This document shows, piece after piece, positions 9,976 through 19,625 of a stretch of 64,000 bases of DNA. The DNA is taken from positions 89,513 to 153,512 of the forward strand of contig NZ_LAQU01000014.1 of NCBI RefSeq assembly GCF_000970345.1. Direction: 5' to 3'. The stretch comes from Robbsia andropogonis (GTDB lineage Bacteria > Pseudomonadota > Gammaproteobacteria > Burkholderiales > Burkholderiaceae). Numbering within the stretch: the first letter of the stretch is position 1; every line of letters begins with the position of its first letter. The notes beneath the pieces are model-generated. The model was not told the DNA's origin. It saw only the letters and a list, made by a program, of their open reading frames with translations, and did not search any database. A program made the translations under genes and the position numbers.

Positions 9976-10911
9976 TTAAACCTCCTTCAGCCAACTCTCC
10001 CAACGCGAATCGTGCATTACCGCGCGTGCGCGCATATGTTTCCATGCCCCGTACTTATAGAAATCGAAATCGATGCAGGAGATCGCGCGCTGCACCATGG
10101 CCCATGTTGCCCATTTCAGATCAGCGAGCGCTTTGTTGACGGCAATGCGTGCGAGGGTTTGCGACGTCACGCTACCGAAATATTCTTCGACAAGGGCGAG
10201 TTCCATGTCGGGCGTGAAGAACATTTCGCCGAACCAAAGCGCCAATTCGTAATGGGGATCATTATTGGATGCGTATTCAAAGTCGACCAAAAGAATGTCG
10301 CGTGCCTGGTTCAACATGAAGTTCCCCGCAAGTGTGTCGTTCATGCAGGGTCGCAGATCAATTCCGGATGCTGTCAATGCAGCGCGTGCGCGCTCAAACT
10401 GCCTGCACAACCACTCGTGGTCGGGCGGAGTACGCGCGCCAAGCGTTTCAACCTGAGCCTGATGTTCGTCGATCATATCGAGAACTGTTTTTGTCTCCGA
10501 TAAAAGCGGCTGGTTATTGAAGGCCTTTAGCGCACGCAATGCTTTGTGACGTACCTGGGCATCGGCGAAGTCGAGATTTGTTGAGGCCTTCCAGCCTTCC
10601 ATGAACTCGAATATTTCTACGCCACACGCCTGCAGGAAAGTTAAAACGGGTGCGCCATATCCGGTTTCTGCTGCTTTCACACTGGCTTCGTGGGCGGTAT
10701 GACGATTGATGAACATCTCGGTGCCCGGGCCAGGTACCTTGAAAAAATATGCGTTGGGTGCCCCTTCGATTTGGACACGCCAATTCATGTTTGAAATACC
10801 GCCCCCGACGGGGGAATAATGAATGGAAGCACCATGCCATGCGTCTATCTGAGCGATGGCCGTCTCTAGTTGACGTTCTTGACTTGTACTGGCTTCTCCG
10901 AATCTCTTCAT
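9976..10911 (-). CDS. Phosphotransferase family protein (choline kinase/APH fold), second of pair
   Basis: About 311 residues with the aminoglycoside-phosphotransferase/choline-kinase fold. The catalytic loop shows as CMNDTLAGNFML (histidine replaced, Asn-Asp retained: N-D...N) and the metal-binding segment as ILLVDFEYASNNDPHYELA, which is the choline/ethanolamine kinase pattern. The Gly-rich loop region is YSPVGGGISNMNWRV. I place the start at 10911, where ATG overlaps the stop of the upstream kinase; the longer open frame to 11061 reads into that gene. Likely phosphorylates a small hydroxylated or amino-alcohol compound in the cytoplasm. Substrate unknown. Confidence 0.82.
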   Translation of the reverse strand: MKRFGEASTSQERQLETAIAQIDAWHGASIHYSPVGGGISNMNWRVQIEGAPNAYFFKVPGPGTEMFINRHTAHEASVKAAETGYGAPVLTFLQACGVEIFEFMEGWKASTNLDFADAQVRHKALRALKAFNNQPLLSETKTVLDMIDEHQAQVETLGARTPPDHEWLCRQFERARAALTASGIDLRPCMNDTLAGNFMLNQARDILLVDFEYASNNDPHYELALWFGEMFFTPDMELALVEEYFGSVTSQTLARIAVNKALADLKWATWAMVQRAISCIDFDFYKYGAWKHMRARAVMHDSRWESWLKEV

Positions 10912-11864
10912 GACGCTGCCTTTTTCAGTTGGCGAAGCCAGCTCTCGAAACGGGCATCCTGGATGGTTTGGCGGCACCGTAATAGGGTCCATTGCCCTAG
11001 CTTCGTGAACTCGAGTTGTCGTGACGAGGTGGCGCCAGACCAGGTAGCGGAAAGCGTCCACAGCCAGTCATCTAGCAGCGCATACAAGCGGCAGCGTGCA
11101 TAGTCCACCTCGGCGCAATGCCCTGCCCATGCCGCAATCCCGGTACGCCATTCGTCTTCGAACTGATAAAGTTCATTGAGTGTGGTGGCGACGTCATACC
11201 ATTCGTCAAATACGCCGGCCGTGTCGAAGTCGATAAGCCTTAGTTCATCGTTTGGGCCGATCATGACGTTGCTCGCGACACCATCGCCATGAATCGGCAC
11301 GCTTCTACCTGGTGCCATTTTCAACGCCGCAGTCGCCAGGTCGACGCACTCATCAATCCAGGCGGCGTCAATGGGTAGACTCACTCTTGCGGTATTGCAT
11401 AGGTCGCGGATACGATGAAGGTCGTCGAAGGGCGAGCGCACGAAATCCGGCGTTGGCCCCTGATGTACTTTCCGCTTCAGATTCCACAAAGCGTCCAGTC
11501 GATCGCGGCTGTTCAAATCATCGACGCGCGCTGAATGCCATTCGGGCGCGGGAAGTGCATCGAACAAAAGCACAGATCGTCTTGCGTCAATCAATTTGAC
11601 GTCGGGCGTCGCGCCGGTGCGTGCGGCACATTCGGTTGCTCTCGCGGTTTTGTCGGCGCTGACAACAGGCATCATATCTTCGTACAGTACCTTCGCGTAG
11701 TAATGGCGTGATTCCGACGTGACCCAAAATCCCGCCCACTCTGTCGCCAGGCGCATGGGGGAGGCAATGCCCGCCGTACCGGCGCGCACGGTAACCGCGC
11801 TTGAGATGCCCGCTGCGAGGAGCGCGTCCAGTAATCTTTTCGACTCGACGGTTTGGCTTTCCAC
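10908..11864 (-). CDS. Phosphotransferase family protein (APH fold), first of pair
   Basis: A 318-residue kinase-fold protein. The catalytic loop is VPIHGDGVASNVMI (HGD...N, intact) and the metal-binding motif is LRLIDFDTAGVFDEWYDVA. The N-lobe is divergent, with AGTAGIASPMRLA in place of a clear Gly-rich loop. The start is GTG 11864 behind GAGGA. It sits 9 bases after the carbamoylase-type gene and is coupled to the second kinase by an ATGA overlap. The two proteins are only distantly alike, so this is an old paralogue pair or a heteromeric enzyme rather than a recent duplication. Confidence 0.82.
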   Translation of the reverse strand: MESQTVESKRLLDALLAAGISSAVTVRAGTAGIASPMRLATEWAGFWVTSESRHYYAKVLYEDMMPVVSADKTARATECAARTGATPDVKLIDARRSVLLFDALPAPEWHSARVDDLNSRDRLDALWNLKRKVHQGPTPDFVRSPFDDLHRIRDLCNTARVSLPIDAAWIDECVDLATAALKMAPGRSVPIHGDGVASNVMIGPNDELRLIDFDTAGVFDEWYDVATTLNELYQFEDEWRTGIAAWAGHCAEVDYARCRLYALLDDWLWTLSATWSGATSSRQLEFTKLGQWTLLRCRQTIQDARFESWLRQLKKAAS

Positions 11865-11873
11865 GGTAAGTCC

Positions 11874-13148
11874 TCAAAGGCTTTCAGCCGGGTGTTCGCA
11901 GATTTGATGGAGAAGAGCCGTCAGCATGCGCAGGCCATTGTGCATATCCTGCTCTGAGGTGCACTCTCCTTCGTTGTGGGAGAGGCCGTTTTTGCTTGGG
12001 ACAAACAACAGACAGGTGGGGTAGAGACGATTCATGCTAATCGCATCGTGCCCCGCCACGGTTACACTGTTTTCAACGGCGAGATCCAGTCGCTCACTGA
12101 CGGTATATGCTAAATCGGATAAGGCGCGATGCAGTTGGACCGGGTCTCGCAACGATTTGTCTTCGATGCTGACCAACGTCCCGGTAGTCCGCGCAATCGT
12201 TTCTATCGTCTTTTGAAAACGAGTGGCAACGTCCGCCAATAGCGCCGTGGATTCTGAGCGGAACTCGACCAAAAGCGTTGCTCTCGAAGGCACGACGTTC
12301 GGAGAATTCGGGTATATCTGAAGTCTTCCGACGGAGCTGTGCATGGCAAGTCCGTGTTTATCCGCCTCCGCCCGGACAGCGACAATAGCGTGCGCTGCGG
12401 CAAGTAATGCATCTTTTCGTGATGCCATTGGCGTGGGACCGGTGTGGTTCTGCTCGCCGTCGAAACGAACGCGCCACTTTAGTGCCGCCCAGGTCTTACG
12501 AACAACGCCAATACTGCACTTCCCTTTTTCGAGTGCGGTGCCTTGTTCAACGTGCATTTCCACATACGCCGCCACACGTATGTCTGGTGCACTGCTGCCG
12601 CGATAACCAATCGATTTAAGTGCGGTGCCTAGCGAAATATGATTCTCGTCTGTACATGCCAGCGCTTGCTCAATGGACATCGCGCCGGTAAAGGCACTGC
12701 TGCCCGTCAGGCTTGGTTGAAAACGTGCTCCCTCTTCGTTCGTCCAGTTCACGACGCACAGATTGCGACGTGGTATTGTTCCGCTCTGTTTTACATGACG
12801 CGCGATGCTGGCGATTGCGCAGGCACCGGCGATAACACCATATACGCCGTCGAAGCGGCCTGCGTTAGGTTGACTGTCTAGATGCGATCCACACAAAACG
12901 TATGGTGCGTTTTGATCAAACGTCACCAGACCGAAGATGTTGCCCACTTGGTCGACGTGGACGATGAAGTCCTGTGCGTTGAGCCAGGCGCAAAACATAT
13001 CCCGGACACGACCATCCTCGGGCGATGCCGCAAGCCGATGCAGCCCGCCGCCTTGTGTCGCGCCAATTGTTGATGTTTCCGCGAAAAACCGCGAAAACTC
13101 AGCAAAATCATCGTCGCTTGGTATAAGGAGTTCAGGGGTGTACAACAT
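11874..13148 (-). CDS. M20-family amidohydrolase, N-carbamoyl-amino-acid hydrolase / allantoate amidohydrolase type
   Basis: About 424 residues. Metal-binding motifs of the hydantoinase/carbamoylase family are visible: GSHLDSQPNAGRFDG (first His and bridging Asp), NWTNEEGARF (Glu pair), EMHVEQG (His/Glu), and near the end the LSHNEGE His. The middle dimerisation domain holds GEQNHTGPTPM with the family's substrate-contact His and Asn. The enzyme removes a carbamoyl group from an N-carbamoyl or ureido acid. I use ATG 13148 because AAGGA lies eight bases before it; the ATG at 13154 is too close to that site. It overlaps the DeoR stop by 17 bases and heads the operon with the two kinases. Confidence 0.87.
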   Translation of the reverse strand: MLYTPELLIPSDDDFAEFSRFFAETSTIGATQGGGLHRLAASPEDGRVRDMFCAWLNAQDFIVHVDQVGNIFGLVTFDQNAPYVLCGSHLDSQPNAGRFDGVYGVIAGACAIASIARHVKQSGTIPRRNLCVVNWTNEEGARFQPSLTGSSAFTGAMSIEQALACTDENHISLGTALKSIGYRGSSAPDIRVAAYVEMHVEQGTALEKGKCSIGVVRKTWAALKWRVRFDGEQNHTGPTPMASRKDALLAAAHAIVAVRAEADKHGLAMHSSVGRLQIYPNSPNVVPSRATLLVEFRSESTALLADVATRFQKTIETIARTTGTLVSIEDKSLRDPVQLHRALSDLAYTVSERLDLAVENSVTVAGHDAISMNRLYPTCLLFVPSKNGLSHNEGECTSEQDMHNGLRMLTALLHQICEHPAESL

Positions 13149-13890
13149 CAACATGATCCTTTTCCATCCGGGCAGCGAAGTGTATAGATAACGGTCGGTT
13201 GGTAACCAGTGTGTCTATAGCGTCGAAGGGAAGCGTATTGACAAAGGCGCGATGTCCGAACTTGCCATCATCCGCTACCACGACACTGCGAACGCAATGC
13301 CGCACAAGGGTTCGCCTGATCAACGCTTCAGACTCTTCGTAATCCATGAAACCCAGTTCGAGATCTATCCCACCTATTCCCATGAAAGCGATGTCGTAGT
13401 GAAACTGACGCGCGAATTCCATGGTGTGCGAGCCAATCAAGGCATTATCGTTTCGCCGAACATCGCCTGGTGTGGTCATCACATGATTACTACTCTGGTG
13501 GGTGAGAAGCAGCGCAATGTCCAGGGAGTTCGTCACCACACGTAATTTCGAGAATTCGGTAAGTCTTTGCGCTAGAGCAAGCGTCGTTGTTCCAGTATCC
13601 AGGAACAGCGACATGCCTTCCTGCACGAGTGCTGCTGCCTTGCCTGCCAGTGCTACTTTTGCCTGTGTCTTGATGCGATTCCGGACCTGCAGCGGCTGCT
13701 CCTCGTTCAGCTTGGGTAAGACGGCCCCGCCATGTAATCTCCGTATCTTCCCCTGGCCTTCAAGTAGCTTGAAATCACGTCGAATCGTTTCTTCCGACAC
13801 ACCTAATAACCGCGCCAAATCCATGGACTTGACGCGATGCTGCTGGCTGAGTAACCGCAAGATTTCGTCCAGTCGCGGTTGGTTGAGCAT
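13132..13890 (-). CDS. DeoR-family transcriptional regulator
   Basis: About 252 residues: an N-terminal helix-turn-helix (DEILRLLSQQHRVKSMDLA then VSEETIRRDFKLLEGQGK) and the DeoR sugar-phosphate-sensing domain with LFLDTGTTTLALAQ and VVADDGKFGH motifs. GAGGA sits nine bases before ATG 13890, which I prefer over the ATG at 13899. DeoR proteins usually sense phosphorylated sugars or polyols. This fits the two kinases downstream, whose phosphorylated product could be the inducer. It precedes and overlaps the carbamoylase gene in the same orientation. Confidence 0.88.
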   Translation of the reverse strand: MLNQPRLDEILRLLSQQHRVKSMDLARLLGVSEETIRRDFKLLEGQGKIRRLHGGAVLPKLNEEQPLQVRNRIKTQAKVALAGKAAALVQEGMSLFLDTGTTTLALAQRLTEFSKLRVVTNSLDIALLLTHQSSNHVMTTPGDVRRNDNALIGSHTMEFARQFHYDIAFMGIGGIDLELGFMDYEESEALIRRTLVRHCVRSVVVADDGKFGHRAFVNTLPFDAIDTLVTNRPLSIHFAARMEKDHVDVVHP

Positions 13891-13956
13891 GGTGCACATT
13901 CCTCGGGGCGCCTTGTGCGCAAAGTAAGATGAGAACCTGACTCCCCGATCCAGCTA

Positions 13957-15387
13957 TCAGGAGATAATCGCAGGCGCCTTATCGTCCCACGGACAAAGCG
14001 CCTCGAAAGCCGCACTGAACTGCAGTACGTCCGCATCGGCAAATCGCCGCCCCACTACTTGTAACCCGATTGGTAGGCCGTCCGGACTCCAACCGCAAGG
14101 AATATTCGCCGCCGGGTTGCCGGACAAGTTGAAAGGATAGGTGAATGGCGTCCAGCGAGCCCACGGGACCATGCTATCTCTGTGGTTTGCGAAGTCCTCG
14201 GGCGCAGTCCTGTCGGCGTCGAAAGGCAGGATAGGCACTGTAGGGGTAATCAACAAATCATAGCCATCGAAGAATGCGTGCACTTGATTAGCAAACTTTG
14301 CGCGACCGTGCGTCGCGGCCAGATAGCTTTCGAGTCTGATGGTCCGCGCACGTTCGATTAAGTCAACAAATCCCGGATCGAGTTGTTCGAGTTCGTTTGC
14401 AAGGGTCTTGCCATAGGCCACACCGCGACCACCCGCCCATAACGTCTCAAAAATCGGTAAGGGATCTTGCCATGGCGGCTGTGTTTCCTCGATGGTGACG
14501 GGAAGTTTGTCAGCGATTTTCGCTACGGCTGTCTCAACCGCTTTCGCGATGACGGGGTCGACATCAACGTTGAAAAGTGAGGGGCAAAACGCAATACGGA
14601 GTGAAGGAAGTGGCTCGTCGCAGCGCGTCAGGTATGATTCTGTTGGTGCTGGAAGTGCTTGATGGTCCAGCACATCAGGGCCTGAAAAGATATCGAATAA
14701 CAAGGCGCTGTCGCGAACCGTGCGTGTTAAAGGCGCCGCATGACTTAGCATTTCCGTCGCGGACCAAGGCCAGGTCGGAATGCGTCCAAGCGTCCCTTTA
14801 AGTGCGAATAGACCGCAGAACGCACCCGGAATCCGGACCGAACCTCCCCCGTCGGATCCCAGCGCAGCCGGGACCATTCGTGCTGCCACGGCGATGGCGG
14901 ATCCTGAGCTCGAGCCCCCGCTTGTGAGTTTGGCATTCCATGGATTTCGCCCGTTCCCGAACACGCGTGAGATACTGGTACCCGTCCAACCGAATTCCGT
15001 GGTCGCCGTTTTGCCCACGATGATCGCGCCGGCTTTCTTCAATCGACTGATAATCGGCGCGTCCTGATCTGGAACGAAATCGCAAGCGGTCAGCGAACCG
15101 CGGGTCGTACGTAGGCCCTTTGTGTAGAAAAGATCTTTCACGCCAAACGGTACGCCGTGAAGCGGGCCGCGGATATTTCCCGCGGCGGCTTCGCGCGTCA
15201 GCGTTTCCGCGTAAGCGCCTGCCTCGACGGGATACAGGTCGCCGAAAGCGCGTAATGTGGAATTGTGGGTTTCAATTACCGCAAATACCCGCTCAAGCAA
15301 CGCGGTCGGCGTCAGGCTGCCGTCTCGAATCTGGCGCGACGCAGCCAACACGTCTGGCATTCCCTGGGTACAGTGTTGATCAAGCAT
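13957..15387 (-). CDS. Amidase (amidase signature family)
   Basis: About 476 residues from ATG 15387, which has GGAG six bases upstream; the frame stays open to 15576 but that extension looks non-coding. The Ser-cisSer-Lys triad is visible as K84 (GVPFGVKDLF), a Ser in TSGGSSSGSA (159-161) and nucleophile S183 in GSDGGGSVRIP. The enzyme hydrolyses a carboxamide or ureido bond in the cytoplasm. It may belong to the carbamoylase/DeoR cluster next to it, 66 bases away in the same orientation. Substrate not predictable from the sequence; gatA is unlikely because no gatB/gatC is near. Confidence 0.88.
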   Translation of the reverse strand: MLDQHCTQGMPDVLAASRQIRDGSLTPTALLERVFAVIETHNSTLRAFGDLYPVEAGAYAETLTREAAAGNIRGPLHGVPFGVKDLFYTKGLRTTRGSLTACDFVPDQDAPIISRLKKAGAIIVGKTATTEFGWTGTSISRVFGNGRNPWNAKLTSGGSSSGSAIAVAARMVPAALGSDGGGSVRIPGAFCGLFALKGTLGRIPTWPWSATEMLSHAAPLTRTVRDSALLFDIFSGPDVLDHQALPAPTESYLTRCDEPLPSLRIAFCPSLFNVDVDPVIAKAVETAVAKIADKLPVTIEETQPPWQDPLPIFETLWAGGRGVAYGKTLANELEQLDPGFVDLIERARTIRLESYLAATHGRAKFANQVHAFFDGYDLLITPTVPILPFDADRTAPEDFANHRDSMVPWARWTPFTYPFNLSGNPAANIPCGWSPDGLPIGLQVVGRRFADADVLQFSAAFEALCPWDDKAPAIIS

Positions 15388-16082
15388 CCGAATCTCCGCA
15401 TCGCTGCGTGTATCGTTATGGATGACATTACCTCCATACAAAATTCGGTAGTCAAGGGAAATGTTGGAAGTGAGGGAAATGTGGAATTCGCCGGCGTGAG
15501 TACGTCGAATAGAAACCTTCAGCGGGTGTGGCGCCGCGCCGCAACAGAAAACTGCTACGGCGGCGCCGATTGTCATGACGACCTTGCCGATGGGAACGTG
15601 CTAATCAGCGCGCGGCGAGATTGGCTTTGAAAAAGGCAGGTATCGGAAGCGTCGCGGTGCTGCCACGAAACATGGGGGCCGGTGTGGTGCGATATAGTCG
15701 ATCGCGGTGGAGACTTTTACAACCATCAAATGCATCTACATGTCCTTGGCTGATTGAACGTTATTCAGCTAGGTATTCGCGCAAATGGATCGACGTGAAA
15801 TAGGTCTGGGTGTTCACATTTAGTAACGGGAGTCGTGAAATTCCGTGATGACCGTTACCGGATGGGGCCTGCGGGTGCGAGGGTGCGGGGATGGGCGGCC
15901 TTCTTGGAAATCGACCAACGCGGCTAACGGATAACCGCTTTCATGGCGTTACGGAATCAAACAGTCCCGATGCAATATGGGAAAATTTTGTATCGCTGAC
16001 TTTGACAAGCGTTTTCTTTTGTCAAAAGAGTGGCAAAGCATTTTCCTCTTTATGTCTTCTTACCTTGCCACGATCAGTTGCC
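15388..16082. other. Long intergenic region, no gene recognised
   Basis: About 695 bases between the amidase start and the 3' end of the GST gene, both on the minus strand. Open frames here are short and unlike known proteins. It should contain the amidase promoter. A run of A/T-rich sequence around 16015-16060 may be part of the GST gene's transcription end, but no clean hairpin with a T tract is visible. Confidence 0.4.
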
Positions 16083-16709
16083 TTATGGTTTCCCGTTATT
16101 GCCGAATGCGCGGAATCCCTTTCTTTCTTCGAGTCGCGCATAGTAAGTTCGGACGGCATCGAAGGCGGGATGATCAATCGGCGTGGCGTACCAGCGATGG
16201 ACGGATAATCCAATAACGATATCCGCGAGGGAAAATTCCGCGCCAAGTAAAAACGCCTGGGTTTTGCGCAGTTGCGAATCGATCAACGCCATGTGATCCG
16301 TCCACTTTTCGATACTTCGTGCAACGATGTCCGGGTAGGCGAAGTCCGGGTGAGCGCGCACTAAATGCATGAACGGGTAGCGCCATGCGTTATTCAGCTC
16401 GGTCGCTTGCCAGTCCATCCATCTCTCGATTTGCGCGCGGTTCACGCCCGTCTGCGGGAGCAATCGGCGCGATGGGTCGTACTTGGAGGCCAGGTAACGA
16501 ATGATCGAATTCGACTCTGAGGTGATCAGTTCTCCGTCGATCAAGACCGGTACCTGAGCCATGGGATTAAGTGCCAGGAATTCCGGCGACGTTACGGGTT
16601 TATGTCCTTCGCCCCATTCTTCATGATCGTAAGGAATATCTAATTCGGTGCATGTCCACAGGACTTTACGCACGTTGATTGATGACGATTTTCCTAGAAT
16701 CTTGATCAT
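16083..16709 (-). CDS. Glutathione S-transferase family protein
   Basis: A 208-residue GST with intact domains. The N-terminal thioredoxin-like part holds KILGKSSSINVRKVLWTC, NPMAQVPVLIDG (cis-Pro loop) and ITSESNSIIRYLA (the glutathione-contacting Glu-Ser pair). The C-terminal helical part holds FLLGAEFSLADIVIG, the conserved N-capping motif. The frame extends to 16835, but ATG 16709 gives the normal family length. Probably detoxifies electrophiles; specific substrate unknown. Confidence 0.88.
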   Translation of the reverse strand: MIKILGKSSSINVRKVLWTCTELDIPYDHEEWGEGHKPVTSPEFLALNPMAQVPVLIDGELITSESNSIIRYLASKYDPSRRLLPQTGVNRAQIERWMDWQATELNNAWRYPFMHLVRAHPDFAYPDIVARSIEKWTDHMALIDSQLRKTQAFLLGAEFSLADIVIGLSVHRWYATPIDHPAFDAVRTYYARLEERKGFRAFGNNGKP

Positions 16710-17132
16710 GATGTAGAACTCGCTTTCTTTTATTACTGCATTCAGAACTGAGGAGTCGTATGTGAGCGCGTGCAGGCGCGATGGTGTCGGGTAATGGATA
16801 ATCGAGCCAGCGCGCGTGCCGTGTGCGGTTACCACCTGAGACGCTATCAGATATGCGCCGCGTTGTCATCGATGCGTCAGGCACCCGATCCTGGCTTCCT
16901 TCAGGTGAAACTTTACCTTGCCGAGATTGTATGGGTGGACCTTCACGGCGAGATCTAAAAAACGAAAAAGTCTACGTAGTCTGCTTTAGTTCCGGTGGCC
17001 AGGCCGAGCGTATCCGCAGCCGAAACGATTTCTAAGCCGACTCATGTGGCTGCTTTTCTGGAGAGCCCAATGCGGCGAAGGGCATTTTTTGTACAGGCTT
17101 CCTCATGCTCGTGCCTGCACAACGGGGAGGGC
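16710..17132. other. Intergenic region, no gene recognised
   Basis: About 420 bases between the GST and the D-threonine-aldolase-like gene, both on the minus strand. No gene, RNA or convincing terminator was recognised; it should carry the GST promoter. Confidence 0.4.
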
Positions 17133-18263
17133 TTACCAGCCGTAGAAACGTGGCCACGCATGTACCGAGCCGTCTTCCTGCAGTGCGTAATACGTCGGAT
17201 GCTGCGCGCCTGTTGCACAAGCGTGATTCGGTAGAATCCGGAGCATGGAGCCAATTGGGAAGCGTTCGACGATATTCTTGTCGTCCCCGCCCATCCGCTC
17301 TACGATGCCATGTTCTTGATTGGTGCCGACGATGCGGTAGCCGCCCAGTGCTTCGCCATCCACATTGCAGACTGCGCCATAGCCGAAATCCTGTTTCTGA
17401 CGTTTCGTGCCTGTGTCGCGGCTCATCGCCATCCAGCCGGCGTCGACGATGATCCAGCCCTTTTCTTCCTGGTGTCCGATGACCGTTGTCAGAACGCTGA
17501 GTGCTATCTCGTCTATCGTAGTGACGCCGATGTTATGCATGACCAGATCAAAAGTCACGTATACCCCTGCTCGCACTTCCGTGACCCCTTCCAGATTGGT
17601 GGCAACAAGGGCAGTGGGCGTCGAGCCGATACTGACGACAGCGCAAGGGAGGCCGGCGGTGCGTAACCGGGTCGCCGCCCTTACCGTGCCGGCTCTTTCC
17701 TGTTCGGCTATTTTCGATAGGTCTTCATCGTTATCGAAATCGTAACTGGAACCCGCATGTGCCAGTACGCCGCCAAGGCGCATTCCTCCGTCGGTCAAGG
17801 TGCGTCCAATCGCGATGAGCGTATCGTCCTCTGGTTTGATGCCGGAGCGATGGCCATCTACATCGATTTCAATCCAAACCTCGAAGACCTCTCCATGCGC
17901 TTTGCCGAAACGTACGATGGCTTCCGCGCATGCAACGCTGTCCGCCAGAATTTTTAAATCACACCCTTTTTGCCGCAGGGCATGCGCCTGTCCAAGTTTG
18001 GACGGGGCCATGCCAACCGCATACACGATATCTCGAATGCCGGCTGCGAAGAATTGTTCCGCTTCTTTCAACGTGGACACCGTGATGCCCTTGGCGCCCG
18101 CGTCGATTTGCTCGGAAACAACCTGCAAGCATTTTGTGGTCTTCACATGGGGTCGAAAGCGAACGCCGAGCGCGTTCATCCGCTGTTGCATGCGATGGAT
18201 GTTGCGTCTCATTCGAGAGACATCGATCAAGGCGGCTGGCGTGGAGATTTCGTGGAGAGCCAT
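17133..18263 (-). CDS. PLP-dependent D-threonine aldolase / D-serine dehydratase-like enzyme
   Basis: A 376-residue fold-type III enzyme with the alanine racemase N-terminal barrel. The Schiff-base lysine is K41 in RFRPHVKTTK; the metal site of the DSD1/D-threonine aldolase family shows as H347 and C349 in PNHACATG. It would cleave or dehydrate a D-3-hydroxy amino acid (D-threonine, D-3-hydroxyaspartate or D-serine), using a divalent metal. It is near-adjacent to a LysR gene on the same strand and upstream of genes for FAD amino-acid/amine oxidases on the other strand. Aldolase versus dehydratase cannot be settled by eye. Confidence 0.85.
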   Translation of the reverse strand: MALHEISTPAALIDVSRMRRNIHRMQQRMNALGVRFRPHVKTTKCLQVVSEQIDAGAKGITVSTLKEAEQFFAAGIRDIVYAVGMAPSKLGQAHALRQKGCDLKILADSVACAEAIVRFGKAHGEVFEVWIEIDVDGHRSGIKPEDDTLIAIGRTLTDGGMRLGGVLAHAGSSYDFDNDEDLSKIAEQERAGTVRAATRLRTAGLPCAVVSIGSTPTALVATNLEGVTEVRAGVYVTFDLVMHNIGVTTIDEIALSVLTTVIGHQEEKGWIIVDAGWMAMSRDTGTKRQKQDFGYGAVCNVDGEALGGYRIVGTNQEHGIVERMGGDDKNIVERFPIGSMLRILPNHACATGAQHPTYYALQEDGSVHAWPRFYGW

Positions 18264-18460
18264 CGTTGTGTTCAGCGTTAAAATATGACGGAAATGCCCG
18301 GACGTATCATCGCCGAAGCACTAGGACGAATTCGGCAATTGTAGGCGAGCGCTTTTATAAAAGGATTTAGCGACTGTAAAGTGAGCATTATCCGGGCATA
18401 AATGATAATGAGGCGGAGCGGTGCGCTTTTGAAATCGTAAAAGCCGCGCCTGTAAGGGAG

Positions 18461-19381
18461 TTATTTGCGCCACGGGGCCGAACCAAGTCGCTCTTTGGCG
18501 ATGTCGAGAAATGCCTTTTGCCTTGGGGTCAAGCCGGTGCGAGTGGGCGTCAAGGCCATGATGGGCGCCGATTCGAGTCGCCAGTCGGATAAAACGCGGA
18601 CTAATTTCCCGGAAGAGATAAATTGCGCACTTTCCCATTCGGAGCGTGCAAAGATGCCGAGACCCTTTATGCCCCAGTCGCATATTACGGTGCCATCGTT
18701 GGAGGACAAGCGCCCTGTGAGTCGTATATTCACCGGTTTTTCAGCTTGCCTTCCGTCACGACCGCCGCGGGACAATCGAAGACGGGTGACGTCTTCGTCG
18801 TTTTCGCGCAGGGCAAGGAAGTCGTAGTGGACCAGGTCTGAAGGGTGTTCAAGCCGAGACAGACGTTGGGCATATTTGGGACTGGCACAAAGAAAGCGCT
18901 CGTTGGGTGCCAGGTAATGGCCAACCCAGGATGAGGGTTTCGTATTGCCGATGGAAATCACAATGTCGGCGCCCGCGGCCGCGGCAAGCGGGCTTTCGGA
19001 AAGGATGAGAGACACGCTCAAGTTCGGATGCGAGCGATTCATTTCCTGCATGACGGGTGCGATATGCATGCGGCCGAAGCCAAATGGTGCAACCACCCGC
19101 AAATTGCCCGAAACACTATTGGATCTTCCCGAGACGACGGCGCCGATCGCATCGATTCTTTCAAGGATATCAACCGCCTCTTGCCGCAGCCGCTGTCCCT
19201 CGTTAGTCAGTGAAAACCCTCGCGCTTCGCGGGTTCCGAGTCGTACGCCAAGGCGCTCCTCAATGCGCTGGAGACGGGTTGTCACCGCGGGCGGGGTCAA
19301 GTTAAGCAGCCTTGCGGCTTCGGCCAAGGATTTCGCCGACCCCAATGCGCGAAACAGTCGCATATCTTCAAGTTCCAGCAT
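18461..19381 (-). CDS. LysR-family transcriptional regulator
   Basis: A 306-residue LysR protein: helix-turn-helix in residues ~5-65 (EDMRLFRALGSAKSLAEAA, then PPAVTTRLQRIEERLG) and a periplasmic-binding-like effector domain. ATG 19381 is chosen because AAGGAGAC lies seven bases upstream; the longer frame to 19426 lacks such a site. It is 197 bases before the D-threonine-aldolase-like gene on the same strand and divergent from the GNAT gene. It may regulate D-amino-acid use; that is inferred from position. Confidence 0.88.
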   Translation of the reverse strand: MLELEDMRLFRALGSAKSLAEAARLLNLTPPAVTTRLQRIEERLGVRLGTREARGFSLTNEGQRLRQEAVDILERIDAIGAVVSGRSNSVSGNLRVVAPFGFGRMHIAPVMQEMNRSHPNLSVSLILSESPLAAAAGADIVISIGNTKPSSWVGHYLAPNERFLCASPKYAQRLSRLEHPSDLVHYDFLALRENDEDVTRLRLSRGGRDGRQAEKPVNIRLTGRLSSNDGTVICDWGIKGLGIFARSEWESAQFISSGKLVRVLSDWRLESAPIMALTPTRTGLTPRQKAFLDIAKERLGSAPWRK

Positions 19382-19625
19382 TAACGTCTCCTTAATGCCC
19401 AATTTTGTAGATATTAAACCCGACAAAACGTTTCTTTTCTATAGTCGCGTTAACACGGATCGCTCAAGAGCGAATGTTCGCTAAGGCGTGAGCGTATACG
19501 CAACACGTCGTGCCGTCGGCGCATAGGGCGGGGCCCTAAGCGTTGCAAAGCTTTTTCCAATAAGCGTCTGCGTATGGGGTGTCGAAAGTGCTATTTCCGC
19601 GGGCTGGGCTGCCAGGGTTTCTAAT

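Noticed and set aside
13502..13927. Plus-strand 141-codon frame opposite the DeoR gene
   Set aside because: It is shadow of the DeoR coding region and has no ribosome site or family resemblance.
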